Positions 1 to 11,549 are shown, counted from the first letter of the stretch. The stretch is 64,000 bases of DNA from Favolaschia claudopus (GCA_037176885.1 JAWWNJ010000144.1:186001-250000); one strand, 5' to 3'. Translations and numbers: made by a program. Notes: generated from the letters alone by a model not told the origin.

Positions 1-332
1 TGCTCTAGCCAGGAAAGAGGATAGTCTATGAGAGGAGTATTTGCCACAGGGAGCAAGGCTTTAAGACATGGCTCGTCGCCATGATCGCTAGTGAGGGGAG
101 AGAGCCTACAAAGATCGGACGCTGGTCATCGCAGACAGCAACATTTATTGGCTTACTCGTTGCCAAAGCCTGCGAGAATGACAGCAAGGAATTCTTGGGG
201 AACAAGGTCGCGCTGGATATCCATTTCAAGCATTGTGTCGCGTTTAACCGCGTCGACGCGATGGTCAAAAGTAAAGTTCAAAGTCAAGAATCAAAGATAA
301 TTGATGACTCGAGCGCGTTACGGCATACTCAT
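1..332. other. Upstream region without a recognisable gene
   Basis: No protein-like reading frame is seen here. An open frame runs in phase into the kinase gene from base 81, but its translation is low-complexity and unlike any kinase N-terminus. I take this stretch as promoter and 5' leader of the kinase that starts at 333. Confidence 0.5.
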
Positions 333-3182
333 ATGGCTCTTTCCGTTCACCAGCTGTACAGACGTCTCGAAACAGTCGGCAAGGGCGCATATGGCAGCGT
401 ACACAAGGGGGTCGACCGTGCGGGTAACGTCGTCGCCCTCAAAATTATAAACCTCGACATCGAGAGCGACGACGTTGGCGACATACAACGGGAAGTTGCC
501 CTGCTAACTCAACTGCGAGACGCACCCAACATCACAAAATATTATGGCTGCTACATGGACGGGCCTCGCGTGTGGATAGTAATGGAGCTTGCACAGGGAG
601 GAAGTGCTCTTTCTCTCATGAAGGCGTCGAAAGACGGTTGTCTGGAGGAGAAGTATGTTAGTGTCATCATACGGGAGGTTCTAATTGCCCTGGTCTATCT
701 GCATAAAGTCCCTGTCATCCACCGAGATATCAAGGCCGCAAATGTCCTTGTATCTGACACGGGGAAGGTCATGATTTGCGACTTCGGGGTTTCAGCCCTG
801 CTCATGACTGCAGGCAGCAAGCGAAATACCATGACCGGTGCGTTCTCCGGCACAGGCTCAAACGTCTATCTCATTTTGTTTGAAATAGGTACTCCATACT
901 GGATGGCCCCGGAGGTCGTTCAAACAGTTCCTGCGTATGACACGAAAGCCGACATCTGGAGCTTAGGCATAATGATATACGAGATGATCAAGGGGAGTCC
1001 GCCTCATTCCAACTTAGACCCTTTCAAGGTCATGGATCTGATACCCCGGGTAAAACCTCCTCGATTACTGGACAGTGAAGGCTCCAAGGACATGCGTGAC
1101 TTCATGGCGTTCTGCCTCAAAGAGTCGCCCAGCGAGGTTTCTTCCATTCATTGAGAATACCACGCTCGTCACTGAGATTACTTGCCAGCGTCTTTCAGCT
1201 GAAGAACTTGCTAAAACGAAGTGGATCAAATCCATTTCCAAAGTCCCAACTATCATTCTTCAAGATGTCATTCGTCGCCTAGAACACGTGGAGCGCAGAG
1301 CAAGTCTGGCGGAACCTTTGGATTGGGAAGCGGACGAAGAACGAGAGTGCGTCATACCGACTTGAGCTAGCATATTCTGATTATGTTTATTCCAGGCTCC
1401 AGCAACACGGTATCAATTTGGAGGAGGAAAACCCTTGGGAATTTGACACAGTGAGAGGAAGCGCCATCTTTCATCAGGATGCGTCTGGCGAGTTGGATGT
1501 CGATCCCAGTCACATGCAAGCGACAATTCGACCACCCGCTGCGCCTTTGCCCTCATCCCTTCGACTTTTGTTTGAGGACGGAACTGCACCTCAGCAAGAG
1601 CCTTTCCGCGTCCCTCAATTTCATATCCCGTCGCAAAGGAACACCCCAAGCCCCCCTGCGGCCTCCACGCCACCTTCTCGCGATAAAAGTGTCAAGAGAG
1701 GCTTAACAGTCGATAGCTTCACTGGCTTTGGTGATGATCTGACCGCAAAGCAGGGTGCCTTTGCTTTTCCTCCCCGAGGTGTGGGCCGTTCACGCTCGAA
1801 TCTGGCCACCCCTGTGCCGAATGTTGAGGAAGAAACTGTTGATCTTGCTATACCTGATCATACCGTCGAGGAACCGTCAACGAGCAGTGGGACTCGCAAC
1901 AGCTACAGAACAAAAGGCCCCCCGAACATCGAGATACCACCTTCTTCCCAGGCCGAACATCTCTCCTTTGACCTAGCTAGCCCTACACACACGCCTGGGG
2001 CGACATCCCCCAATGTCCCAACGTCGAGACCCGTCATAAATCGCAAGCGATCACAGAGCAGCGCAGATGGTCTCAACTCTGCAAAACGAGATGTCGATCT
2101 GGCTTCCCCAGCAGCTTTCCAATTTCCACCGACTCAGAAGATTCTTTCCCCTTCTATTCCATCCGTCCTTCCACTGCAGCTTCAAAAGTCGCATACACCT
2201 ACTCACTCGAGCACTTCTACTCTTCCTCTTTCTCCTGGCGCACATCAAGCTACTTATTCGCTAGATATTGCATCACCCCGTCGGTTCCCGGCCCCGAGTC
2301 CTCGTGCAACTCCGAACATGACGAGAACTCGATCTGCAACCGCACTCCCTGAAACCGCACTTTCTAAACCACCTGGCAGTGTGCGGCAAATGGAAGTAGT
2401 TGACCCTCCTTTGGTACCTCCCGTAAAGCCATTTGCACGCTCGGGAAGGCAACGAAGTGGCAGTGATTCTAGCAACCAGAGTCAAACCGCTGGGCTCGGC
2501 ACACCCGGATTGAAGGACGTACTCAAGGTTCGTAGTTATTGGCTATATGTGTGTGGTTCCTGATCATTCAACCTTGTCGCAGATTCCTTCCTTGACGTCG
2601 GAGCACCATTTGGGGATTTCAGACCTGCTTCCTCCATCTCCTTCAGCGCATGGCTACAGTCCGCGCACTTTCATGCCCTCTGCCAGCCAGTTAGGCATGT
2701 CTACCTTTCCGGCAACTCCGGAAAGCAATTTGCAACAGTACCCTGCCTTCAGAGAAGCTGCTACGGCGCCTCTGTCATCCTTTTCGCTCGGCCTACCGAG
2801 AACAAGTTCTCCTCCACCTTTCGAATCGCGCACAGACGTATCACGTTCGCATCGGCAGACCTCATCCTTGGCTTCGATTTCCTCGATCCCATCGGTCGGG
2901 CCAGCGATACGCCCGCTGGATTATATGTCCTTGATCGATAATGAGAGTACGCACATTGAATTAGCGCGAACGATTGACGACCTCTCGCATTGGTTGTCCA
3001 TTGTAGAAAACGGACTTGGAAATATGTTGGAAGCCGCATATACAAGCACGATTGCGGAGGAACAAGAAGGTCCCACGACCGATGCGGAGGAAGAGGCGCC
3101 TTACTTCGAGCGGTCGTCGGACAGCGGTGGACACAGTAATGCTGATCAGTCCACGCGACAACCCTTGGCTGCGACAGGCTAA
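333..3182 (+). CDS. GCK/Ste20-family protein kinase (Kic1/Nak1-like)
   Basis: Serine/threonine kinase of the germinal-centre-kinase group; fungal Kic1/Nak1 relatives act in morphogenesis and cell separation (family knowledge). The catalytic domain begins almost at the N-terminus: glycine loop GKGAYGSVHKG, ALKI lysine, HRDIKAANVLV catalytic loop, DFG, then the activation segment ending GTPYWMAPE. A proline/serine-rich tail of about 550 residues follows, as in Kic1-type kinases. Five exons: introns at 838-888, 1137-1188, 1347-1395 and 2528-2582, giving about 880 residues. I chose the ATG at 333 because it lies just before the kinase domain. The first intron is 51 bases with no in-frame stop, so it reads through in frame. 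The stop TAA at 3180-3182 lies only 26 bases from the end of the convergent APS kinase. Kinase identity is sure; subfamily is inferred. Confidence 0.9.
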
Positions 3183-3208
3183 ACATGCTATTGGAAGTAC
3201 TACAGCGC

Positions 3209-3995
3209 TTACACGAAGCCGTTTTTTGCCAGGTACTCGGTTATTATGCGCACACTCCCCTCCACGTCCGTTTCGTGCGTCTTGATGTGGATTTCGGCAT
3301 TCTCTGGAGGCTCATACGGTGCCGAAATTCCGGTGAAATCTACACTTACGTTGAGACAAAGCTGGAAGCTCGATTCAAGGTACCTTTGATTTCTCCAGCT
3401 CTCGCTTTCTTGTAGAGGCCCTTGGGGTCTCGCTCTTCGACGACAGAAAGAGGCGCGTCGACGAAAACTTCGAGAAAAGGAAGAGAAGCTGTTTGATGAA
3501 GTTCACGAGCAAGGTTGCGGTCGGCGCGGTAGGGGGAAATGAACGCCGTAACTGTTATGCAGGAGGAGTCTGTGAATAGCTTCGATACCTAGTTACATTA
3601 GATTGTGTACTCCTGGTATGGGACATTCTTACTTCACTGATCCTGCGAATGTTCTCATTCCTCGATTTCTCGTCGAAGCCAAGGTCCTTGTTCAGACCGA
3701 ATCTAATGTTGTCTCCATCCAGTCGATACACGTATTTGTGCAAGTGTAATAGATGCTGCTCCAATGCGCACGCGATAGTCGACTGCGCAAAGAATCGTTG
3801 TTAACTGGTAGATGACAAGGTGCGGGTATGCCACCTTCCCGCTCGCACTCAATCCGGTCAACCAAATTGTTACTCCGCGTTGACCTGTGAGAGCAACGCG
3901 TTCTTTACTATCGACTGAGCCTGGGTGGGAGATGAGAGTTGGTATGAGAAATGCGACGCGTCCCTGCCTGCATGGAAAGTAATATTGGTCGACAT
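3209..3995 (-). CDS. MET14: Adenylyl-sulfate (APS) kinase
   Basis: Phosphorylates APS to PAPS in sulfate assimilation, in the cytosol. Visible features are the N-terminal [10 protein letters not shown] segment, the P-loop GLSASGK, the conserved [18 protein letters not shown] block, FISPYRADR, and a [20 protein letters not shown] segment typical of the family. Five exons (3995-3968, 3920-3835, 3782-3633, 3588-3384, 3339-3209) give 199 residues, the usual length. Introns are 44-52 bases. The first intron (3967-3921) appears to begin with GC rather than GT; that junction restores the conserved N-terminus exactly. Converges with the upstream kinase gene. Confidence 0.96.
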
Positions 3996-4166
3996 GGACG
4001 CAATCGCAGAGAAGATGCTTGGCGATAAGGTGATCGCGACATGATCGCGTCATCATTTTTAATTCCAAGAAAAACTACGCTTGGACCGACTACGCCGCGC
4101 TGACTCAAAGTAATCGAGTAGAGCCTATGGGTTTGCAGGGAAGTACAGCTAGCAATTATCCACGTA

Positions 4167-6474
4167 TCAGCTTCTGGGTTTATTATCGACATCATTATTC
4201 ATTTCGGGGAGATTTGCTCTTCCTTCCCATGGTTTACCGCCATTCACATTGATTTCCCAGCTCCTGAGGGCATCTTCATCATACATCTTACCACTAGTGT
4301 CACCGGCTTCCTTGAGAAACTCTTCGTTTTGTAGTGAAGGCGGTAAATATGTGTTGTGAACAGGATGTCTGGCTTTGTCTTAATTCTGTCAACACAGAAA
4401 AACGCAAAACATACGCATAGTCCGGGTTATAGCGGTATGATTTGCCGTATCCCACCTCCTTCATCAGCGTCGTTGGCGCATTTCTCATTTCTAATGGCAC
4501 TGGGAGAGATGCGTCTTGTTTGGCGGCCGCCTCAGCGCGTAGGTATGCTTCCCAGGCGCGGGTGGATTTCGGGGCCTCGCTAGGTTTGTGATGGTTTGAA
4601 AATGTTTCGACACAGTAACATCAAGAATCACCTCAGGTAAGAGACAAGGTGGGCCAAATTGATCCTGCACTCGGGCATTCCAACGTTCTGACAAGCTTGG
4701 AGTGTGGCAATGGCCTAAGAATATTGTAAGATCCAGTTAGCGCGATGGTTGAAGACACAAACTAATGGGAGAGCATGATTATCGGCCAGGCCGATGTCTT
4801 CGCTCGCACAAACAATCATTCGACGGCATATGTATGTGGGATCTTCGCCTCCGCTGAGCATTCGAGCAAGCCAATACAGTGCTGCATTGGGCTGGGATCC
4901 ACGAACGCTCTTGTGCAGAGCTGAGATCATATTGTAATGGTCCTCCGCAGTATCATAAGAGGTAGCGACAGAACGACGAAGAAGTGTCAGGACTTTTGGC
5001 TCGTCGAAATCGCGGGCGTTGATGACAAGCTCCAGGAGGGAAATAGCAATGCGAGCATCTCCTGCAGACAGAGAAACGATGGTGGAGATGATCTTGTCAG
5101 TAAGCTTCGGCAAAGAAGGCGAGCTGGGAGGGGAAAGTGTGGGGTCGTCCAGAGAAGAAGAGGCGCGACTAAGAGCTTTTGTGATGATGGTTCTTATGTC
5201 GTCGTCTTGAAGACGTTCAAGGCAAAATACCCTGACATGTTCAAATGATTCAAAGCGCAAAATTACTTACACATTTTTCATTTACCGACATCGACTGAGG
5301 AGGGCCCCCACCAACTTGAAGGAGGGGTTTTCCGTGGTAGCGCCGATCAACTGTTTATTAATGAGGAAGGCAAGAGATCATATTGATTGAAGAGAGAGGG
5401 AACCTGGATGTGACCGCGTTCAAGAAACGGAAGAAAGATATCCTGACATGAAAGTTTAATACGCTGAAAATCTGAATAGGTTAACCTCAAGCTTCACTTG
5501 CTGTCCTTTATTGAAACGGTGAACTTCGAATGCATCAGCTTGCCAATTCTTAAATGAAAGTGATGAAGGACACACTCTCATCGAGAAACAAGATGGTTTT
5601 TCTAGGATGAGACGTAGATATCCCGTATAAGTCAAGGAGGTGAGAACATTGTTTCGAAACCATACCGGCCAGTCAATGAAAGTGTAGTCTTGGCTGCTTC
5701 GGCAATAGATCGAACATCGTTGATACCGGCAACCGTCGCACTAAGTTCCTTGAATACAGAGTTCGTTTGAGCGGCGATAAGTCTTGCTAAAGTAGTCTTT
5801 CCGCATCTAGTACATAAGCTTGGTCGGAAATTCAGAGCGCGAACGATAAAATAGAAAAACTCGCCCACTGGGCCCCCACAGAATGAACGACCCGCAATTC
5901 CCACTCGCGATGAGACTTACCACTGTTTCGTGCCCTAGGGAGAATTTAAAATTGGAGAACTGTCCTTCCACTTGACACTGACCTATAAAATCCGCAAACT
6001 GGCTGGGCCGTAACCGTTCCGCAAGCGGAGCAGCTTCCTCTAGCGCTACTCTCGACCGTTTGCGTGGCGGGCCGTCTTGGGGGCTACTACCAGGGGTCTG
6101 TAATTGGCGTTTCGCAGAAGGCGTTTCAGATTCCTGAGACGATGAAGGTTCCGCTTTTTTAGAGTTCATGCTGAATATCGGTGCGAAGCTGGTTTGGGTT
6201 TGACTTTTAGTGTGAGTTTGACTTGTAGATCCCTTGGCCTTCTTCTGGGATTGAGTGGATGGTCCAGGCCCTGCGCGCGAGACGGAAGTTTCAGAGCAGC
6301 CCGCGTCGATGTGGGCATTTATTGCTCGACCGTCGACCTCGTTCGAACATATAGGACTTCATATATGAGCATTGGCAATGTTCCCTCAGGCTGCAAATGC
6401 GCCTCACCAAACCACTGGTGTTATGAGTGGATGAAATTAAAGCTATAGAGTGAATGCGCACCAAAATTCGACAT
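4167..6474 (-). CDS. MGS1: WRNIP1/Mgs1-type AAA+ ATPase with UBZ finger
   Basis: DNA-dependent ATPase of the clamp-loader-like AAA+ group, which binds ubiquitinated PCNA and protects stalled replication forks (family knowledge). Thirteen exons give about 559 residues. The N-terminus carries a UBZ4-type zinc finger, CPIC followed by INAHIDAGC. Then come a Ser/Gln-rich linker, the Walker A region WGPSGCGKTTLARLIA, Walker B with LFLDEIHRFNK, the GATTENPSF sensor segment and SRCR. The C-terminal MgsA domain includes WLARMLSGGEDPTYICRR, ASEDIGLADNHA and YRYNPDYAHPV. The first coding exon is 13 bases, the second only 7 bases (6414-6408); together they supply MSNFVVC, including the first zinc-binding cysteine. 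Intron 4 (5864-5807) starts with GC. The P-loop reads GCGKT where GTGKT is usual. Confidence 0.93.
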
Positions 6475-6671
6475 GGATATGAGCGGGGACCAGCGAGGAT
6501 CCTTCGCGTTGGACGTTGGACGGAATCAAATTGCGAAAGGAACAGAGAACAAACGTGCCGAGTCACACGTTCACGGGATAGGTGTCACACCGCGTCATCT
6601 ATAAAAAAAACTCTGCGCGTCTTCCGTACACCGATTTACAAGAAGGTCATCGCTATGTTATACACATGCAG

Positions 6672-7585
6672 CTAGAATATCCCAGGGATGAGTTTGTAAG
6701 GCACCTCTATGCTCCACCGAACCCAGTCATCGCCAAAATGCTGTTCTAACGCTTTGTCTTCGCTTGACATGCGCATCAAGAGCCCAACGCCGATGAAAAT
6801 GAGAAGCCCCGCACATAAACCCACGATCGAAAGTCCAGTGGTCGTATCGAGTGCGCCGCACTCTCGCAGCCACGAACCCTGCAGACAACAAAGCTCAACG
6901 AAAAGTCTGACTGCACATGAAGAAGACTGACAGGACATGCGGTCCAGCAAAAGACCCCCAACACAGTGAGCAGTACACCCAAGTACCCAGGGTGCCGCAC
7001 GCGCGAGTACAATCCAGTCTGAACGAGTTTGTGGTCGTCGCGGATGCTCACTTCGAAGGTGAAGAGGTTGCCTAGCTCGCAGTAACACCTGCGAATGGAC
7101 TGAAGCTCCGCATCATGCTGAGCGGAAAGCAAGCTTGGCTTACCGATATCTTATAGACGCCCCTGCGACGGTCAGAATCACTCCAATGACGAACCTGCCG
7201 TTGCTTTGTAGTGGTGCTCGGGTGAGAAAGCAGGAGGTAGTACGAACAGTGGAGACATATAGATACAGTCCGTCCTCCCGTTCAACACAAGAGTCGACAT
7301 GATACCCCGAGACCACGGCCAGTCAGGCAAACGGCTAACAGTGATGACCGTAACTTCAAGGAGAGTTATGACCCAGCCCACGCACTGAAATACACTTCAG
7401 CTCCGTCCAACAAGAAGATGCGTGTGACTCACTTTGAGTAGGAGGAGACCAGATCTTTGCCGCAGCAAGACCTCAACAAATGTCGACGCCAGTTGCTCAT
7501 TAGCTGAGGGCGGGGGGTTGGGAGGCGTCGCTGCAATGTGGAAAGCAGCCATGGCGTAGAGGATACACGGAATTTTAATCAACAT
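6672..7585 (-). CDS. STE14: Protein-S-isoprenylcysteine O-methyltransferase
   Basis: Integral ER-membrane enzyme that methylates the C-terminal prenylcysteine of CaaX proteins such as Ras and mating pheromones. The diagnostic block is GNLFTFEVSIRDDHKLVQ followed by LYSRVRHPGYLG. Near the C-terminus is the EDKALEQHFGDDW segment of the SAM-binding ICMT fold. Five exons (7585-7433, 7384-7267, 7216-7144, 7088-6932, 6878-6672) give 235 residues with several hydrophobic segments, the normal size. The start at 7585 gives a hydrophobic N-terminus MLIKIPCILYAMAAFH as expected for the first membrane helix. Basidiomycetes often carry several paralogues of this family, so which prenyl substrate it serves is unknown. 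Confidence 0.92.
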
Positions 7586-8260
7586 CGTTGAAAGGAGACA
7601 AGAGCGAGGATGGTAAATTTCCACATAACCCAGATATCCCAATATTATATGGGAGTAGGACTCGTTTTTCTTTCGTCTCCGAAGTTCTCGCAAAGGCGTT
7701 TCACGCACCAGAGTTGGCCTGACTGTTCCTGCGGGACCGCTTGAGATTCTTTCACTGACAAATTCATATACTCGTCACTCCCGCGTAACAAGGTTTATCT
7801 CCGGGTATTCAGTTCGAGGCAACATGGTCTTGGATTCCCATGCATATCCGAGTATTGGAAGCACCCATTCAAGGGCATCGCAAGTGGTTGCGGTAGAGGA
7901 GCTACCAGTTAGCGGGAGTGACATTGGGAATGACCTCAAAAGTCTTGCTACGCGCCATCCACGCGTAAGGAAAACGACTCACCTGCATTATTTACCACTG
8001 CTTCGAGAGGTCTCACCTGAACACGCTACTGAGTTGAGAGGCCGGGTCATGTTTCGTAGGGCACCCCGGATTGCGCGGGAAAGAAGGGTCAGTACAAACT
8101 TCGGGCGATCTGCGCACGAATGCAGAAGCAAGCCTTATCACAAGGTTAAATAATCCGCTACCCTCGGAGGTGATGTGTGCGGCATTTGAGTTGATTTTGA
8201 ATGGGGGCGACTGGAATACACAAGTAAATCTAGTCATCTCATGTGCGCGACCTCCATCTT
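7586..8260. other. Intergenic region between STE14 and ATP5
   Basis: About 675 bases with no recognised gene. A 109-codon open frame on the plus strand (7824-8153) and a 74-codon one on the minus strand are present, but neither resembles a known protein or shows intron-exon structure. It probably holds the STE14 promoter and the ATP5 3' end. Confidence 0.5.
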
Positions 8261-9001
8261 CTAAATCGATTCTGAAGACGTGTAAGTTTGATATACGACC
8301 GGATTTGACAAGAACATACGCTGCATGACGGCGTTGAGCTTGGTGACGCGAGAATGGACGCTGAGGTCAATGGTCTTGTCGCCAAAGTCGACAACGAGGC
8401 CGCCGAGAACGGTAGGGTTGACCTATGCGGCGCAGGAGATGAGCGCCGACGCGGGAGAAAAAAGAAAAGGAAAGTGGCGGACCTTGTTGGTAACTTTGAG
8501 AACTTTGGCCTTCTGACCAGCTTGAGACTGCTTGAGAGCGGACTCAAGGCGAGACAGAACGTCCTTTGGAAGAGGAGCAGCGGAAGTGACGACGACGGTG
8601 AGTTCTCCGCGATACTTTTCTACGAGCTCGTTGAAGCCTTCTATAACGCCTTGTGTCTCTGCAAGCCTGCCATTCTCTGAAAGAACGCCGAGGAGATTTT
8701 TTGTGATCTCCGATACGGGCTCCTTCTTGGGAGCGGCAGCCTCGAGGCGGGAGTAGAGAGTGGAGAGACCAGCCTTGCGGTCGTTGGCGGAAAGGGTGGG
8801 GTTGTTGACAAAGCCGTTAAGTTCAGCATCGCCGGCGATGGTGGAGGCTACGGAGGCGAGTTCTGAATGGACTTTGTTGAGAACTGTGGGGGATTTGGCG
8901 AGCGCTGCGCCGTATACGGCGTTGGAATACTTGAGGGCGATAGCGGACGCCGCACGCTGGCCCAACGCAGGGAGGGACGCGGTGGCCTTGCGTGCCAACA
9001 T
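8261..9001 (-). CDS. ATP5: ATP synthase subunit 5 / OSCP, mitochondrial
   Basis: Oligomycin-sensitivity-conferring subunit, linking the F1 head to the peripheral stalk in the inner mitochondrial membrane. The N-terminus MLARKATASLPALGQRAAS is a basic, alanine-rich targeting sequence. The body has ALKYSNAVYGAALAKSP, and the C-terminal block is VNPTVLGGLVVDFGDKTIDLSV. Three exons: 9001-8483, 8422-8320 and a terminal exon of 11 bases (8271-8261) that ends the protein as LNAVMQQSI, the family's usual ending. Total about 210 residues, close to yeast OSCP (212). The second intron (8319-8272) is 48 bases with no in-frame stop, so its retention would add 16 residues and keep the same stop. Divergent from the FLC gene, 168 bases between starts. 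Confidence 0.93.
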
Positions 9002-9169
9002 GAGAGTTTGATGCTAGTCTAGAAACAACAAAGGTAAACATGCCTTCGTAATGGGAAATTCAAATCAAAACCTATTGTTTCTCTTGTACATTCATTGTCA
9101 CCAGAGTACAATAACCACCACGACTTCATTTAAAGGGCCACCAACGCGCATCTCTTCCCTCCTTCCATT

Positions 9170-11318
9170 ATGCTCGCTCGGCTGGCCCTTGTCCTCCTCC
9201 CCCCTTCTCCCCATTTCTGCTGCCTCAGATGGTGTCCTCTTCACGTCTTCAGTTACATATTGTCAACCCCCAGACACGCTCCTCATCCAGCAGTTCGACG
9301 TATCTTATATGCAGCAGAATAATTCAATCACTTTCGACATTGTCGCACAATCCGTCGTTCGTATTTCTCCTCGTCTTCACTCCACTCCACTCTAATTACC
9401 AAGCCCGTCAGTCGAACGTCAGCGTATCTGCAAACATCCTCGTTAATGTCTACGGTCTCACCCCCGTAAATACCACCGTAGACCTCTGCGATCTTCTAGG
9501 CGGTGCCCTCTGTCCACTTCCACAAGTCTCCTTCAATGGTTCACAATCACTTCCCCTCCCCGCCGAACTCGGCGTCTCAAACAGAGTCCCCGCCATTGCT
9601 TTCCGTGTTCCTGACCTCGAGGCGTATGCCCAACTCACCCTCATTGAAGTCGGGACCGGTGAGGTCAAGGCCTGTGTCCAAGCCACTCTATCAAACGGCT
9701 GGTCAACACACCAGCCCGGTGTGGAGTGGGCGACAGGTGGCCTTGCCCTTTTCACCCTGCTTGTTGCAGCGTGGCAATCCATCAATCCACTTTCTGTTCT
9801 ACCTCACAGGCTGCTCCACCTCATGCATTTTTACCAAACAATCGCCACCTCAGCAATGCTCAGCTTAAATTACCCCCTCCTCTATCGCGCGTTTGCCGTC
9901 AATTTCGCCTGGGCAATGGGCCTTTTCTCTTCCCCCCACTCCGGACTGCAGCACTCCATCGACAACATGCGTGCCTTGACTGGTGGACATCTAGCTAATT
10001 CCAGCTCCGACGCCGCCGTCGGCCTCATCAACCGGAAGATCAGCCCTTGGAATACAAATATCCAAACCCTAGTCTCATCCCCGATGACTCAATCCCTGCT
10101 TGCAGAGACTCCGGTCAATGATGCTCCCCCGACCAGTCTCCGACTCGCCTTCGGCGCGTTCCAGCAGCTCAATGCAGTCGCCGAAGTTCAAACGGTTACC
10201 AATGATTCTTCCAACGTCCTGCAGGCCGGCATCCCTATCTATGTCAACTCGATTCACATTGCGACCGCCAATGCATTCATGACCATATTCATCGTCGGTC
10301 TAATCGTCGTAGCCATTGCTCTCGGCATCGCCGCGTTGCTCTATGGCCTACTGTATGCCGCGGGTCGCTTTTCCTGGCTGAAGCAGCCGACGGATCATCA
10401 ACTCAGGTCCTCGTATTCCCCCTTCCTTCGGGCTTGGGCACTCCGATTGGTATGCACATCAGTGCTTTCTAATTTCGTCTTTACTCATCCTAATCTCAGG
10501 CACTCGTGGGCTTGCTCCCAGTCATGATCTTCGCGTTCAACCAATGGTCGTTAAAAGATTCATGGCTGTCCATCCTGTTCTCCGTCCTCGCACTTCTCGC
10601 CATCGCGGCCCTGATCCTGCCTTCGGTCTTTTTCACCATGCGGCTCGCTCGCCGTGAATCACCGAATGCGCTAGAATCGGATGCTCAACATCTGGCCACG
10701 CATGGACCGTTATATGCTCAGTACCGTATGCAGCGGTACTACTTCTTCCTCCCACTCCTCGTTGCCGCCTTCGTCAAGGCCGTTGTCATTGCCGCGGGCC
10801 AGGGTCATGGCATGTCGCAGGTCGTGGTCCTGCTCATCGTCGAGCTTGCCATTGTAGCCGCTCATATCTTACTCAAGCCATATGACACCCGCGGCGGAGA
10901 CGTCTTCTCGACATATCTGGCCATTGTCCGACTGGTCTGTACCGGCAGCATGATCGCTTTCGTTGAGTCCCTCAATGTGGCCGCCATTCCCCGTGTTGCA
11001 ATTGGCGCCGTCATCGCTGTGATATTTTCCGTCGCAGTTATTGTTCTCACCATCAACATCTTCATCCACGCTGGGCTGAACCGGGTATGGAGACGCGGCA
11101 ACAGACCCTCGCGTGCACCTTCCACCCTAGTTTCCGCAGACGCATCCACGCTAGAGAAGGGCGAAAGCAGCCCCATAGATTCTCGGCCAGTGCATGCTAG
11201 CCATTCCCGGCCACCCTCAAGTTACAGTGCTACACCGGATAACATCTCCGTGACGCACCACTCTGCATCTGCATCAATACTGTCACATACAGCCCTCAAC
11301 GATACAAACCACCGTTAA
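9170..11318 (+). CDS. FLC/TRP-like membrane channel family protein
   Basis: Fungal FLC/Pkd2-like protein, a polytopic ER, Golgi or plasma-membrane protein linked to calcium handling and FAD or haem import (family knowledge). After a hydrophobic leader comes the lumenal ML-like domain: LFTSSVTYCQPPDTLLIQQF, then NVSVSANILVNVYGL and cysteine-containing segments. Multiple membrane helices follow, among them WATGGLALFTLLVAAW, FMTIFIVGLIVVAIALGIAA and LVGLLPVMIFAFNQW. The cytosolic Ser-rich tail carries no further domain. Introns are at 9361-9403 and 10450-10499. Read from the ATG at 9170, the leader MLARLALVLL and the rest of exon 1 are in different frames. They join smoothly if the run of six C at 9199-9204 were five, giving about 684 residues and a normal signal peptide. 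This is either an assembly error or a disabling frameshift. Confidence 0.85.
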
Positions 11319-11549
11319 TTTTGGGTTCCAGCAACCCTTAGAATTGGCATACATACTAGACATGGACACCCTCCCATACGCATGCAAAACTCACACATAC
11401 GCACTCACTGACTCTATCCTCTGTTAATTGCTTCGACTGTATCACTAGCCTGTACTCTAGAGACGACAAACTCACGACAAGTGTAGATACTACCATGTAG
11501 ATTTGCAAAAGGGATTTATTTGGATTACATAACACATTCGATTGATGCG

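Noticed and set aside
81..332. In-frame upstream extension of the kinase
   Set aside because: Translation is not kinase-like and the conserved domain starts right after the ATG at 333.
7824..8153. 109-codon plus-strand open frame
   Set aside because: No homology recognised and no intron structure; fits chance in an intergenic region.
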